Shown here piece by piece: positions 9,349 to 18,010 of a stretch of DNA of 64,000 nucleotides. Each line of letters starts with the position of its first letter. Position 1 is the stretch's first letter. The notes under the pieces are model-generated. The model searched no databases. It had not been told where the DNA came from and saw only the letters and a list, made by a program, of their open reading frames with translations. The stretch is from SAR202 cluster bacterium (GTDB taxonomy: Bacteria; Chloroflexota; Dehalococcoidia; UBA6926; VFHL01), in assembly GCA_009392005.1 (NCBI GenBank), contig VFHL01000007.1, forward strand, positions 53,052 to 117,051, read 5' to 3'. A program made the position numbers and the translations under genes.

Positions 9349-10236
9349 ATGAGTGGTTACGAGTTTGTACTTTATGAAAAGCAGCGTGGTGGCGTTCTAA
9401 TCACACTTAATAGACCGGAACGTATGAACTCCTTTAATGAAGGGATGCGACGAGATCTCCATGCCGCACTAGAAGAGGCAGATGCTGATCCCGAAATTCG
9501 AGCGATCGTCTTAACGGGGGCAGGAAGAGCATTTTCTGCTGGCGCAGACATGAGTACAGGAATTGAAGGAGAAACTGTATGGCCTTATGGCCTACCCAAA
9601 GAAACTTCGATCGCAGACTTTATTGACGGCTGGCGCAATAGAGACCGGACGGGAATTCGTCGACTACAGCACATGTGGGAATTGCGAACGCCCGTGATAG
9701 GAGCCATTAACGGATGGGCTATGGGATGGGGTAGTTGGTATGCCATTTGCACTCACATGACATATGCATCAGAAGATGCCGTGTTCGCCCAACCCGAAGT
9801 CCGCCACATCTCAAATACTAACTTCATGTGGACACTACTTGCCGGATACAAAAATGCTCTACGCTATGGATTAACCGGAGACCATATTGACGCAAAAGAA
9901 GCGGAAAGAATTGGGATTGTAAACCAATCTGTTCCAAGAGATCAACTCTTGGAAACTTGCTTCGATTTGGTCGAGCGAATTGCAAAAGTCTCACCCGAAA
10001 CAGTTGGCGTTAATTTAATGGTATCAACCCAAGGATTAAACATGATGGGACTCTCACAAGCATGGAATTTGAATGCCGAGCTATCTGCTATTGCACACAC
10101 CTCTAACCGAGAAGATTTCAAACGTCACATCGATGAAGCTGGTGAAAAGGGCGGCATGAGAGGGTACCTGCAAGAACGCGATGCACCATTCCAGCCGGAA
10201 CCCTTCGGACCTCGATCCGAGAAATCCACAGACTAA
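9349..10236 (+). CDS. Crotonase-superfamily (enoyl-CoA hydratase/isomerase) paralog 1
   Basis: 295 residues with the crotonase fold: GRAFSAGAD oxyanion loop at 59-67, second oxyanion region GWGSWYA at 126-132, and AQPEVRH with Glu150. The first catalytic Glu of crotonase (rat Glu144) is Trp130 here, while the Glu164 equivalent is kept. It also has Trp127 where paralogs 2 and 3 have the oxyanion Gly. A one-glutamate enzyme is more likely an isomerase, hydrolase or other CoA-thioester enzyme than a classical hydratase. Strong Shine-Dalgarno aggagg before the ATG. First of three tandem copies with short gaps, presumably one operon. Confidence 0.85.
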   Translation: MSGYEFVLYEKQRGGVLITLNRPERMNSFNEGMRRDLHAALEEADADPEIRAIVLTGAGRAFSAGADMSTGIEGETVWPYGLPKETSIADFIDGWRNRDRTGIRRLQHMWELRTPVIGAINGWAMGWGSWYAICTHMTYASEDAVFAQPEVRHISNTNFMWTLLAGYKNALRYGLTGDHIDAKEAERIGIVNQSVPRDQLLETCFDLVERIAKVSPETVGVNLMVSTQGLNMMGLSQAWNLNAELSAIAHTSNREDFKRHIDEAGEKGGMRGYLQERDAPFQPEPFGPRSEKSTD

Positions 10237-10286
10237 ACACGCCACGTATAGCCCAAAACACAATTTGGCACATGGAGGAAGATATC

Positions 10287-11177
10287 ATGGCAAATTACGA
10301 GCACATTTTATATGAAAAGCAAAGAGGTGGCGTTCTTATAACATTAAACGCCCCTGAACGCATGAATTCCATCAATCCGGATATGGAAAACGAACTGCAT
10401 GAAGCGCTTGATGAGGCAGACAAAGATCCTGATGTACGAGCGATTATCTTGACAGGTGCTGGGAGAGCATTTTCGTCTGGGTATCAGATGGGACGAGCAG
10501 ATAACAGTCGTTCGAGCACAGTTTGGCCCTACGGATTACCTGAAGGTACAAGCATTGCAGAACAACTTGATGCAACAAGACGAAGAGACAGAGTCGGGAT
10601 GGAAAAATTTATGCATCTATGGGAACTATCGACTCCCGTAATCGCAGCGGTAAATGGTTGGGCCGTCGGAGGTGGATCATGGTATGCAGTTGCATGCCAC
10701 ATGACAATTGCATCAGAAGAAGCAGTATTTGCGCAGCCTGAAGTAAGACATATATCCAATACTTCGTTCTTCTGGACACTTGCCGCTGGATATAAACATG
10801 CACTTCGTTACTCCTTAACAGGCGATCATATTGACGCAACCGAGGCCTTAAGAATCGGGATCGTTAACAAAGTGGTCTCATCTGATGATTTGTTGGACGA
10901 ATGTTTCAACATTGTGGAACGTATCGCAAAAATCTCACCAGAGACTATCAAAGTAAATCTTTTTGTCACCACACAGGGACTAGAAATGATGGGATTGCGA
11001 AATGCCCTCTCACTTGGAGCAGAATTCTCGTCTATTGTTCACGTATCCCAAAGAGAAGACTTCAAGGGGCACTTGAACGAAGCTCAATCGACCGGTGGCG
11101 TTAGAGCATTTTTGCAGGAGCGAGATGGACCATTCCAACCGGAGCCCTTTGGTCCACGATCAAAACCGCGAAAATGA
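10287..11177 (+). CDS. Crotonase-superfamily paralog 2
   Basis: 296 residues, colinear with its two neighbours (EHILYEKQRGGVLITLN at the N-terminus, QPEPFGPRS at the C-terminus). The oxyanion stretch is GGGSWYA with Trp132 in place of the first catalytic Glu; Glu152 in AQPEVRH is kept. An upstream ATG at 10272 is in frame but overlaps the Shine-Dalgarno ggagga, so ATG 10287 is preferred and gives the same length as the paralogs. The 50 bp gap to paralog 1 suggests co-transcription. Substrate unknown. Confidence 0.85.
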   Translation: MANYEHILYEKQRGGVLITLNAPERMNSINPDMENELHEALDEADKDPDVRAIILTGAGRAFSSGYQMGRADNSRSSTVWPYGLPEGTSIAEQLDATRRRDRVGMEKFMHLWELSTPVIAAVNGWAVGGGSWYAVACHMTIASEEAVFAQPEVRHISNTSFFWTLAAGYKHALRYSLTGDHIDATEALRIGIVNKVVSSDDLLDECFNIVERIAKISPETIKVNLFVTTQGLEMMGLRNALSLGAEFSSIVHVSQREDFKGHLNEAQSTGGVRAFLQERDGPFQPEPFGPRSKPRK

Positions 11178-11203
11178 CCTGCATCTATAAGTGAGGTTAC
11201 ACA

Positions 11204-12094
11204 ATGTCTGAATATGAAAACATTCTCTACGAGAAGCAACGAAATGGAGTACTAATTACTCTGAACCGCCCAGAATCCCTCAATGCTATTTCCCCTGACC
11301 TCGAAAGCGAATTGCATCATGCTTTAGATCTCGCAGAGAGCGACAATGATATTCGAGCGATTGTCCTAACGGGAGCAGGCCGCGCATTCTCTGCAGGGTA
11401 TGACATGGCAAGACCCGGCAGCCCAATGAGTAAATTTGTATGGCCATATGGTGTACCAGAAAATGAAAGTGCAGCAGGAGCAATTGATCTCTGGCACAAA
11501 AATGATGACGCTGGCATACAAAAGTTACTTCATTTATGGCAATTAGGTAAGCCAGTGATCGCAGCAGTAAACGGATGGTGCATGGGAGGGGGATCATGGT
11601 ACGCACTGACGTCTCACCTCACCATAGCGTCCGAACGCGCGGTTTTCGGACAGCCTGAAGTGCGACATATATCCAACACCAACTTTATGTGGACCTTGTT
11701 AGCAGGATACAAAAATGCTCTTCGATATGGGCTAACTGGTGACCATGTAGATGCGCTAGAAGCAGAACGCATTGGTCTCATTAATGAAGTCGTCTCCCAC
11801 GACCTTCTGCTGGATAAATGTTTCGAACTTGTTGAGCGCATAGCTAAGATTTCACCAGAAACTGTCAAAACGAACCTCTTTATTTCAACTCAAGGATTAG
11901 AAATGATGGGACTCAACAAAGCATGGATTCTGAATGGAAAGCTTTCGGCATTGGCACATTCTTCGAGCAGAGAAGATTATAGAAAAAAGATGTTTGATGA
12001 TCTTGAATCAGGTGGCATGCGAGCATTCCTGCAAACCCGTGACGGACCATTTCAACCGGAACCATTTGGCCCACGATCTCACAGAAAAGAGTAA
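11204..12094 (+). CDS. Crotonase-superfamily paralog 3
   Basis: 296 residues with the same architecture as paralogs 1 and 2: GRAFSAGYDMA oxyanion loop, GGGSWYA (128-134) with Trp132 instead of the catalytic Glu, and GQPEVRH with Glu152. The end again reads QPEPFGPRS. It starts 26 bp after paralog 2 with gaggt before the ATG. Three copies retained with identical active-site substitution argue for selection, with specialisation of substrate pockets in the variable 66-105 region. No thiolase or dehydrogenase partner is adjacent, so the pathway is unclear. Confidence 0.85.
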   Translation: MSEYENILYEKQRNGVLITLNRPESLNAISPDLESELHHALDLAESDNDIRAIVLTGAGRAFSAGYDMARPGSPMSKFVWPYGVPENESAAGAIDLWHKNDDAGIQKLLHLWQLGKPVIAAVNGWCMGGGSWYALTSHLTIASERAVFGQPEVRHISNTNFMWTLLAGYKNALRYGLTGDHVDALEAERIGLINEVVSHDLLLDKCFELVERIAKISPETVKTNLFISTQGLEMMGLNKAWILNGKLSALAHSSSREDYRKKMFDDLESGGMRAFLQTRDGPFQPEPFGPRSHRKE

Positions 12095-12114
12095 CGCTAC
12101 CCCCCATGTTAGAT

Positions 12115-12142
12115 TTGGCTTGCTACTTTCGCAGGGTATAAT
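12115..12142 (+). promoter_or_regulatory. Predicted sigma-70 promoter of selB
   Basis: TTGGCT (12115-12120), 16 bp spacer, perfect TATAAT (12137-12142), ending 31 bp before the preferred selB ATG. Read by eye from consensus. Confidence 0.5.
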
Positions 12143-12173
12143 GTCCATCATCCGATAGGAGATCTTGATATCC

Positions 12174-14030
12174 ATGCATGTCATCGGCACAGCAGGACAC
12201 GTTGATCATGGCAAATCAACTTTAGTTGAAGCCCTTACTGGTATTGATCCGGATCGCCTCGCTGAAGAGAAACAACGTGGGCTAACAATCGATTTAGGCT
12301 TCGCATGGCTAGAATTACCAAGTGGCAAATCAATCAGCATTGTGGATGTCCCAGGCCATGAACGATTCATCAAAAATATGCTGGCCGGCGTCGGGGGCAT
12401 TGATATTGCATTAATAGTAATTGCCGCAGATGAAGGCGTGATGCCTCAAACCACCGAGCACATCGCAATCATAAATCTTTTAGAGATCCCACATGGTATC
12501 GTTGCGATAACGAAAAAAGACCTAGTTGATAGTGATCTGCTTGAATTAGTGACAGAAGAAGCCAAGGATGCAATTCAAAATACCACTATATCAAACGCCC
12601 CGATTATTCCTATATCTGCTGCAACAGGCGAGAACATCCCTGAACTATCCGGTTTAATTGATCATATCGTAACAGAGATCCCCGGTAAGAAAGCCGGACG
12701 AAATCCCAGGTTGTCGATTGATCGATCGTTCAGCATCTCTGGATTTGGTACCGTCGTCACGGGAACACTAATTGGAGATGAGCTACATGTTGGACAATCA
12801 CTTGAACTAATCCCCTCTGGTATTGAAGCCCGCGTACGGGGTTTAGAAAGCCATCAAAATAAATCTGAAAAAGCACAACCTGGCTCAAGGGTAGCTGTAA
12901 ATCTTGTTGGTGTAGAACCTGACCAAATCACCCGTGGTTTAACGTTAACAAACCCTGGGTGGTTAAAAGGGACCTACGCTGCGGATGTAAACTTAAAGAT
13001 CGTTCAAAATGCCCATATGCTAGTAAGACATAACCTCCCAATAACATTTTACTCATTAGCCGCAGAGTCTACAGGAAGAATCAGACTATTAGAACATGAC
13101 GAGATTAATCCTGGTGCACAAGGGTGGGCGCAAGTATACCTTGATCATCCGTTACCACTAGTTCGTGGAGACTATTTCATTATTCGTTCAACAACAGGGA
13201 CTTTAGGAGGCGGGCAAATAATCGATGCCTCACCTGCAAGGCATCGACGAAAACATCAACCAACAATTGACAAATTAAACAAATTAAAAGACGGCTCTCA
13301 ACTAGAAATACTCCTAGAATCCCTAAGTGACGATCATCCAACTCCACTGAAAGAACTATTAACTGGGAACTTCTTAAGTGTTGACTCACAAAGTGATCTC
13401 ATGAAAGAGCTTGAAAAAACAAACAGTGCACGAGTTCTGCATGAAATTAACGGAGATGTATCACTTTTTTCGATTAAGGCCTGGCATAAATTACTCTCAA
13501 AAACGCACAATACGACCAGTGATTACCACAGTGAATTCACCCTACGAAAGGGCATTCAGAAGGAAGAGTTACGAAATAAATTAAACTTATCTACGAGTCT
13601 TTTCCCCGCATTCCTACAACATCTAGCAGTAGAAGGAGTAGTGCTTGTAGAGGATAATCATATTAGGCTACCTGAACACAAAATTTTGCTGTCGGATAAA
13701 GATGCTAGCGAGCAAGAATCAATCTTACGTCTAATTGAGAACGATGGGTTCGCTTCGGTCAACGATCTCCCAAAAAACCCTGAGCTCATCATGTACTTAT
13801 CTGACATAGGACAGCTGATCAGAATAAACCAAGAAATCATATTGTCACCTGTTGCTTACAAGGACATGGTTCAATCTATCAGAATTATTATTGAAGAAAA
13901 CGGAAAGATTTCTGTAGCTGAAGTACGGGATAAGTTCCAAACGAGTCGCAAATATGCACTAGCCCTGATGGAATATCTTGATCAGCAAAAGATGACTCGA
14001 CGAGTGGGTGATGAAAGAGTATTAAGATAA
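12174..14030 (+). CDS. selB: Selenocysteine-specific translation elongation factor SelB
   Basis: 618 residues. An EF-Tu-like GTPase domain begins [16 protein letters not shown] (G1 GHVDHGKS at residues 8-15), then G3 DVPGHERFI and G4 TKKD. Beta-barrel domains and a long C-terminal half with winged-helix repeats follow, the part that binds the SECIS RNA hairpin. SelB delivers Sec-tRNA to in-frame UGA codons. A TTG at 12165 is in frame, but the Shine-Dalgarno aggag at 12157-12161 suits the ATG at 12174. Its presence implies selenoproteins in this genome; two candidates (selD and a sulfurtransferase) occur in this window. selA and tRNA-Sec are not seen here. Confidence 0.95.
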   Translation: MHVIGTAGHVDHGKSTLVEALTGIDPDRLAEEKQRGLTIDLGFAWLELPSGKSISIVDVPGHERFIKNMLAGVGGIDIALIVIAADEGVMPQTTEHIAIINLLEIPHGIVAITKKDLVDSDLLELVTEEAKDAIQNTTISNAPIIPISAATGENIPELSGLIDHIVTEIPGKKAGRNPRLSIDRSFSISGFGTVVTGTLIGDELHVGQSLELIPSGIEARVRGLESHQNKSEKAQPGSRVAVNLVGVEPDQITRGLTLTNPGWLKGTYAADVNLKIVQNAHMLVRHNLPITFYSLAAESTGRIRLLEHDEINPGAQGWAQVYLDHPLPLVRGDYFIIRSTTGTLGGGQIIDASPARHRRKHQPTIDKLNKLKDGSQLEILLESLSDDHPTPLKELLTGNFLSVDSQSDLMKELEKTNSARVLHEINGDVSLFSIKAWHKLLSKTHNTTSDYHSEFTLRKGIQKEELRNKLNLSTSLFPAFLQHLAVEGVVLVEDNHIRLPEHKILLSDKDASEQESILRLIENDGFASVNDLPKNPELIMYLSDIGQLIRINQEIILSPVAYKDMVQSIRIIIEENGKISVAEVRDKFQTSRKYALALMEYLDQQKMTRRVGDERVLR

Positions 14031-14072
14031 CCTAAAAGAAAAGGTTTTTACAAAGCACTTGAGGGAATCGTC

Positions 14073-14903
14073 ATTTTCAAAAAAGAATTTGTTGAAACAT
14101 CCTTTGGTACCATCTCATACGTACGTGCAGGAAATGGCCCTGCAATTGTACTCCTACATGGTATTCCATCCTCATCATTTTTGTGGTGGGAAATCATTCA
14201 AAGGCTTCAGAATCGATACACACTTTTTGCTCCAGACTTGCTTGGCTACGGAGATTCAGATAAGCCCGCAGCAATGAACATTGCGGTGCAAGCACAATCT
14301 GAATACTTGATCGAATGGGCGGAAGTGTTAAATCTTGAAACTTTCAACATTGTTGGCCACGACATCGGTGGAGGAATAGCTCAACGAATATTAGTGAAAA
14401 AACCGTCCTTAATTGCAAAAGCAATATTGATCGATTCTGTTTGCTACGATAATTGGCCTGAGCCAACGATAGATCGACTTAAAGATCCATCTTGGGATGA
14501 ACGCATTTTATTTCGTGACATTCGACCTGGCCTCCGACGTGGATTAGAAAAAGGACTGGTAAATCAAAAAATCATTACTGATGGTTTGATTGAAGCATGG
14601 GCAGCACCGTGGCTCGGAGTTTCTGGACATAAAGCGTATCTCCGTGCCGCTCGCGCACTTGACCACCAAGATTTAACCGAAATCAGAAATGAAATAGAAA
14701 AGATCCAACAAGATGTTCTCATTCTTTGGGGAGAAAAAGATGCTTACCTTGATGTGACGTCTGGCGACAGGTTGGCTAAAGCAATGAGCTTCGCTCGTCT
14801 TGAAATACATCCAGAAGGCGGGCATTTTCTACCCATAGATCAACCTGAATGGGTTGCAAATCACATATCAGTATTCCTGGAGGAACAAACAAATGCCCCT
14901 TGA
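14073..14903 (+). CDS. Alpha/beta hydrolase (epoxide hydrolase / haloalkane dehalogenase-like), probable ATT start
   Basis: 276 residues from the proposed start. It carries HGIP (30-33, oxyanion), DLLGYGDSDKP (56-66), a nucleophile elbow GHDIGG with Asp98 rather than Ser, an acid in WGEKDAYLD, and the catalytic His in GGHFLPIDQPE. Asp nucleophiles mark epoxide hydrolases and haloalkane/haloacetate dehalogenases. No ATG, GTG or TTG in this frame precedes the essential HGIP motif; the only one is a TTG at 14181, after it. ATT at 14073 sits 6 bp after gaggga, giving a normal N-terminus (IFKKEFVETSFGTISYV), so I infer an ATT start. It overlaps the next gene by 11 bp. Confidence 0.8.
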   Translation: MFKKEFVETSFGTISYVRAGNGPAIVLLHGIPSSSFLWWEIIQRLQNRYTLFAPDLLGYGDSDKPAAMNIAVQAQSEYLIEWAEVLNLETFNIVGHDIGGGIAQRILVKKPSLIAKAILIDSVCYDNWPEPTIDRLKDPSWDERILFRDIRPGLRRGLEKGLVNQKIITDGLIEAWAAPWLGVSGHKAYLRAARALDHQDLTEIRNEIEKIQQDVLILWGEKDAYLDVTSGDRLAKAMSFARLEIHPEGGHFLPIDQPEWVANHISVFLEEQTNAP

Positions 14904-16107
14904 TTTTTCACATTTAACTGAACAAATTTCAATAGTCGCGAAACAAACTGAAATTGGTCGTGCCGAGGCAACAGACCGAAGTCGAAATGCCTTAGATATT
15001 ATCCGTGATGCTTCTGAAAACTACAAATCGCTTAGTAACAAAATTGAAATAAATCGACGTAAGTATACATGGCTGGTCCCACAAATTAATGAACCCTTAA
15101 CAAACGCATACGATCCACCAAATATTCCGGAAAATCATGTAGTGGTTGCGACCGATGGGTCTCAAATTGATGTTGATACACACGCAATAACACCTTGGTA
15201 TCTGCTGAATATTGGAACCGTAAATATCCGTTATGGAACAAATCCATCGGCCCATTTACAAAGTACACCGCAAATCTATGGTGCCGATAATGATTTAGTC
15301 ATAGTTGACCCTGAAAACCACTTGCAACGAGAAACCATAGAGGGAAATTTACTCGGATACAAACGTGAGGTTGAAGAAGTGAAAGCCCTCATCAAACTTA
15401 TCCGTGATATCCCATCCGATCTACCGATCCTAGCGCTTTTAGATGGATCACTAGTGTTATGGGGGTTAGCTGGCCAACAATTTGGGGAATATGTCCGAAA
15501 GGAAATTATCGAAGATGGTCTCTTAACTGCATTAGAAGAACTGTATAACGAATCAAAAGTGAGGCCCTTATATGTCGCAAGCTACATTAGCCTTCCCAAC
15601 GCTACTGAAGTCGTTAATACACTTCGTATCAAAATTTGCGAATTCCCAACACCCGATTGTGATCAATACTGTCGAGAAAAACCTGTTATGGAACGTCCTT
15701 GCGATCAAGTAGCCCAAGTTTTGGATCGCCACATTTTTCAAGAACTGCTCCAACCGGGGCAGCGATCAACCCTGTTTGCCAGTCGATCTTCAGTCGTGGA
15801 TAAATATTACGGTATTCATCGAGTTCTATTCTTCTATTTGAATACCGGAAATGAAATCGCTCGTATAGAAATCCCGCAATGGGTTGCTGAAGAAGAAGGT
15901 GTTAACAATTTACATGGTTTGTTAAATAACCAAGTGCGTCTTGGAAATGGTTATCCAGTGAGTTTAGCGGAAGCACATGAGCAAGCGATAGTCCGAGTAA
16001 GTGAACAAGATTTATTCTGGCAACTAGTAAACTCCAAAATATCCAATACACAAATCCAACCAACCACATCACAAAAATCAACCGCTAAAAGACAACGCTG
16101 GACCTAA
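14893..16107 (+). CDS. nurA: NurA-domain 5'-3' nuclease
   Basis: 404 residues with a NurA domain: VVATDGSQIDVD with Asp88 starts the first catalytic strand, then LALLDGSLVLWG gives the second acidic strand, with downstream VLFFYLNTGNEIARIEIPQWV typical of the family. In archaea NurA works with the HerA ATPase in double-strand-break end resection. ATG 14893 is chosen for the Shine-Dalgarno ctggagg and for overlap with the hydrolase stop. The next gene encodes a HAS-barrel protein, the HerA-type N-terminal domain, supporting a functional NurA locus. No HerA ATPase motor is in the window. Confidence 0.82.
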   Translation: MPLDFSHLTEQISIVAKQTEIGRAEATDRSRNALDIIRDASENYKSLSNKIEINRRKYTWLVPQINEPLTNAYDPPNIPENHVVVATDGSQIDVDTHAITPWYLLNIGTVNIRYGTNPSAHLQSTPQIYGADNDLVIVDPENHLQRETIEGNLLGYKREVEEVKALIKLIRDIPSDLPILALLDGSLVLWGLAGQQFGEYVRKEIIEDGLLTALEELYNESKVRPLYVASYISLPNATEVVNTLRIKICEFPTPDCDQYCREKPVMERPCDQVAQVLDRHIFQELLQPGQRSTLFASRSSVVDKYYGIHRVLFFYLNTGNEIARIEIPQWVAEEEGVNNLHGLLNNQVRLGNGYPVSLAEAHEQAIVRVSEQDLFWQLVNSKISNTQIQPTTSQKSTAKRQRWT

Positions 16108-16122
16108 ACTTGTAAAAGATCT

Positions 16123-16150
16123 ATAACAGTATTTAAAGTGAAACTATAAT
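16123..16150 (+). promoter_or_regulatory. Predicted promoter of the HAS-barrel gene
   Basis: ATAACA (16123-16128), 16 bp spacer, perfect TATAAT (16145-16150), 31 bp before the TTG start. The -35 is weak. Confidence 0.4.
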
Positions 16151-16181
16151 AGGATCTTGATGTGACGAATTGGAGTAGGAT

Positions 16182-16772
16182 TTGGCAAACCACATAGCAG
16201 AAGTAATCGAATCATCCTCAACGGAATTTGTAGCCCAAGCTGTCAAGCTACACCATCCACCTGAACTAGGAGAACCGGTAGCTATAAAAGATGGAAAAAT
16301 CGTTACGTATGGCCTTGTAGGCTATGCTGAAACAACCAGTATAGAGCCGGGAAGGCAGGCTATTTCACGTGGAACAAATTTAACAAACCAAAGCGAGGTA
16401 TATCTCGAACACCCAGAGCTGACTGTGCTGCTTCGAACCACCTTCACTGCCATTGTCACAAGTCATCGAATAGATAACACTCTGTACCCGTTCCTACCGC
16501 CTTTCCCCGTAAAATTACACTCTTTCGTATATCAATGTGACGAGGAAGAAACAACCTCTCTAAGTAAAGATCTGACCTTTTTAGAATCACTTTTGCGAAA
16601 CAATTTGCCGACCGCTGACGAATTTGTCGCGGCAAGCTTACGTGTAATGGCCGAAAAAAATCCCAATCCCCATGATTTTCTGGATAGCGCTGGCCAACGC
16701 CTTGCTATCATTCTTCGAAATGATACTAGCCGTCTGCAGCAAATAATTCAAAGAGTAAAAATGGCCGAATAA
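16182..16772 (+). CDS. HAS-barrel domain protein (HerA-associated type)
   Basis: 196 residues. The N-terminal ~100 look like the HAS barrel found at the start of HerA ATPases: IAEVIESSSTEFVAQA, then PPELGEPVAIKDGKIVTYGL and GYAETTSIEPGR. There is no Walker A or B, so the ATPase motor is absent and this is a stand-alone barrel with a helical C-terminal part. Start is TTG at 16182 with ggag 6 bp upstream. Its position after nurA suggests a DNA-end-processing partner; this is inference from HerA-NurA biology. Confidence 0.65.
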   Translation: MANHIAEVIESSSTEFVAQAVKLHHPPELGEPVAIKDGKIVTYGLVGYAETTSIEPGRQAISRGTNLTNQSEVYLEHPELTVLLRTTFTAIVTSHRIDNTLYPFLPPFPVKLHSFVYQCDEEETTSLSKDLTFLESLLRNNLPTADEFVAASLRVMAEKNPNPHDFLDSAGQRLAIILRNDTSRLQQIIQRVKMAE

Positions 16773-16842
16773 ACGAATCAATTAATGAATCTCGATGCAA
16801 CTTTGCCTACAAGAATCTGAGACAAATCAAGTGACAATTTTG

Positions 16843-16848
16843 TATAAT
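16843..16848 (+). promoter_or_regulatory. Candidate -10 element upstream of the dgt-dnaG-rpoD cluster
   Basis: Perfect TATAAT directly preceded by TG, 76 bp from the nearest possible dgt start. The best -35 candidate (TGAGAC at 16818-16823) has a long 19 bp spacer, so only the -10 is claimed. Confidence 0.35.
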
Positions 16849-16948
16849 AATCTTATACGATAAGTGACGGTTGGAATTAGGCTAGACGCCATCAGTAATA
16901 AAGTAGTCGATTGCTACGTAAGTAGTGAGAGGATACATAGAAATTAGC

Positions 16949-18010
16949 ATGATTGAGCACGGCATACGAAGGCGTCTGGAAGCGCGGGAAGACAACCTCT
17001 CCCGATTCGCCCAACGCAGTTCCCTTTCCAACGGAAGAAAAAGCCCTGAAGAACCATCGCTAATGCGTACAGATTATCAACGTGACCGCGATCGCATCAT
17101 CCATTCGAAAAGCTTTCGACGTTTAAAACACAAGACACAAGTATTCATTGCCCCAACGGGAGATCATTACGTTACGCGATTAACACACACAATAGAAGTA
17201 TCCCAAGTAGCACGAACAATCGCTCGTAGCCTAAATCTGAACGAAGACCTCACAGAAGCGATTGCGCTCGCACATGACCTAGGGCATTCTCCATTTGGTC
17301 ATCTTGGCGAGGAAGCATTAAATGAGCTACACCCTGATGGCTTTGCTCATGCTGAGCAAAGTTTACGAGTAGTTGACTGTCTTGAAAACAACGGAACTGG
17401 TCTGAACCTAACATATGAAGTAAAACAAGGAATATTAAATCATTCGAAGCCACGCTCTAGCTTGAAATCTCTAAGAAACGAACCACACCAGACACTGGAA
17501 GGACAAATCTGTCGTCTTTCTGACGCAATCGCCTATATTAACCACGATATGGATGACGCAATACGAGCACGAATCATTCAAGAAAGTGACCTGCCAAACA
17601 GCATCCATGAACGCCTCGGTAAAAATCACCGTGAACGATTAAACACGTTGATTACCAACATAGTTGAAGAATCATGGGATGCGGCGGGAGAAACATCTCA
17701 CCTAGGTTCTGAACCACCACATATCAAAATGAGTTCTCGGATAGAAGAGACCGTTCTTGAAATGAGAGAATTCTTGTTTCAGAAAGTATACCTACCAAAC
17801 GGCCGAGGTACGGCGATTGGGGAAGAAGCGTGGCAAGCGGTAATGGCATTATATGACCATTACTCCAAACACCCCGACGAGATCCCAAGTGAATATGGGA
17901 CGACCGTAGAAAACGTCAACCAGCGCACTGTAGACTATATTTCCGGAATGACTGATACCTACGCTCTTAAAGCCTATAAAGAAACTAGAAACAAGAAGCA
18001 CATCAGATGA
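16949..18010 (+). CDS. dgt: Deoxyguanosinetriphosphate triphosphohydrolase-like HD protein
   Basis: 353 residues from ATG 16949. HD-domain metal residues are visible: His80 in RLTHTIEVSQVAR and His109-Asp110 in ALAHDLGHSPFGH, with a later Asp in ICRLSDAIAYINHD. The N-terminus EAREDNLSRFAQRS and the RDRIIHSKSFRRLKHKTQVF block are typical of dGTPase. Such enzymes split dNTPs to nucleoside and triphosphate and tune the dNTP pool. A GTG at 16925 is an alternative start, and neither start has an ideal Shine-Dalgarno. It overlaps dnaG by 4 bp (ATGA), so the two are translationally coupled. Confidence 0.85.
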   Translation: MIEHGIRRRLEAREDNLSRFAQRSSLSNGRKSPEEPSLMRTDYQRDRDRIIHSKSFRRLKHKTQVFIAPTGDHYVTRLTHTIEVSQVARTIARSLNLNEDLTEAIALAHDLGHSPFGHLGEEALNELHPDGFAHAEQSLRVVDCLENNGTGLNLTYEVKQGILNHSKPRSSLKSLRNEPHQTLEGQICRLSDAIAYINHDMDDAIRARIIQESDLPNSIHERLGKNHRERLNTLITNIVEESWDAAGETSHLGSEPPHIKMSSRIEETVLEMREFLFQKVYLPNGRGTAIGEEAWQAVMALYDHYSKHPDEIPSEYGTTVENVNQRTVDYISGMTDTYALKAYKETRNKKHIR

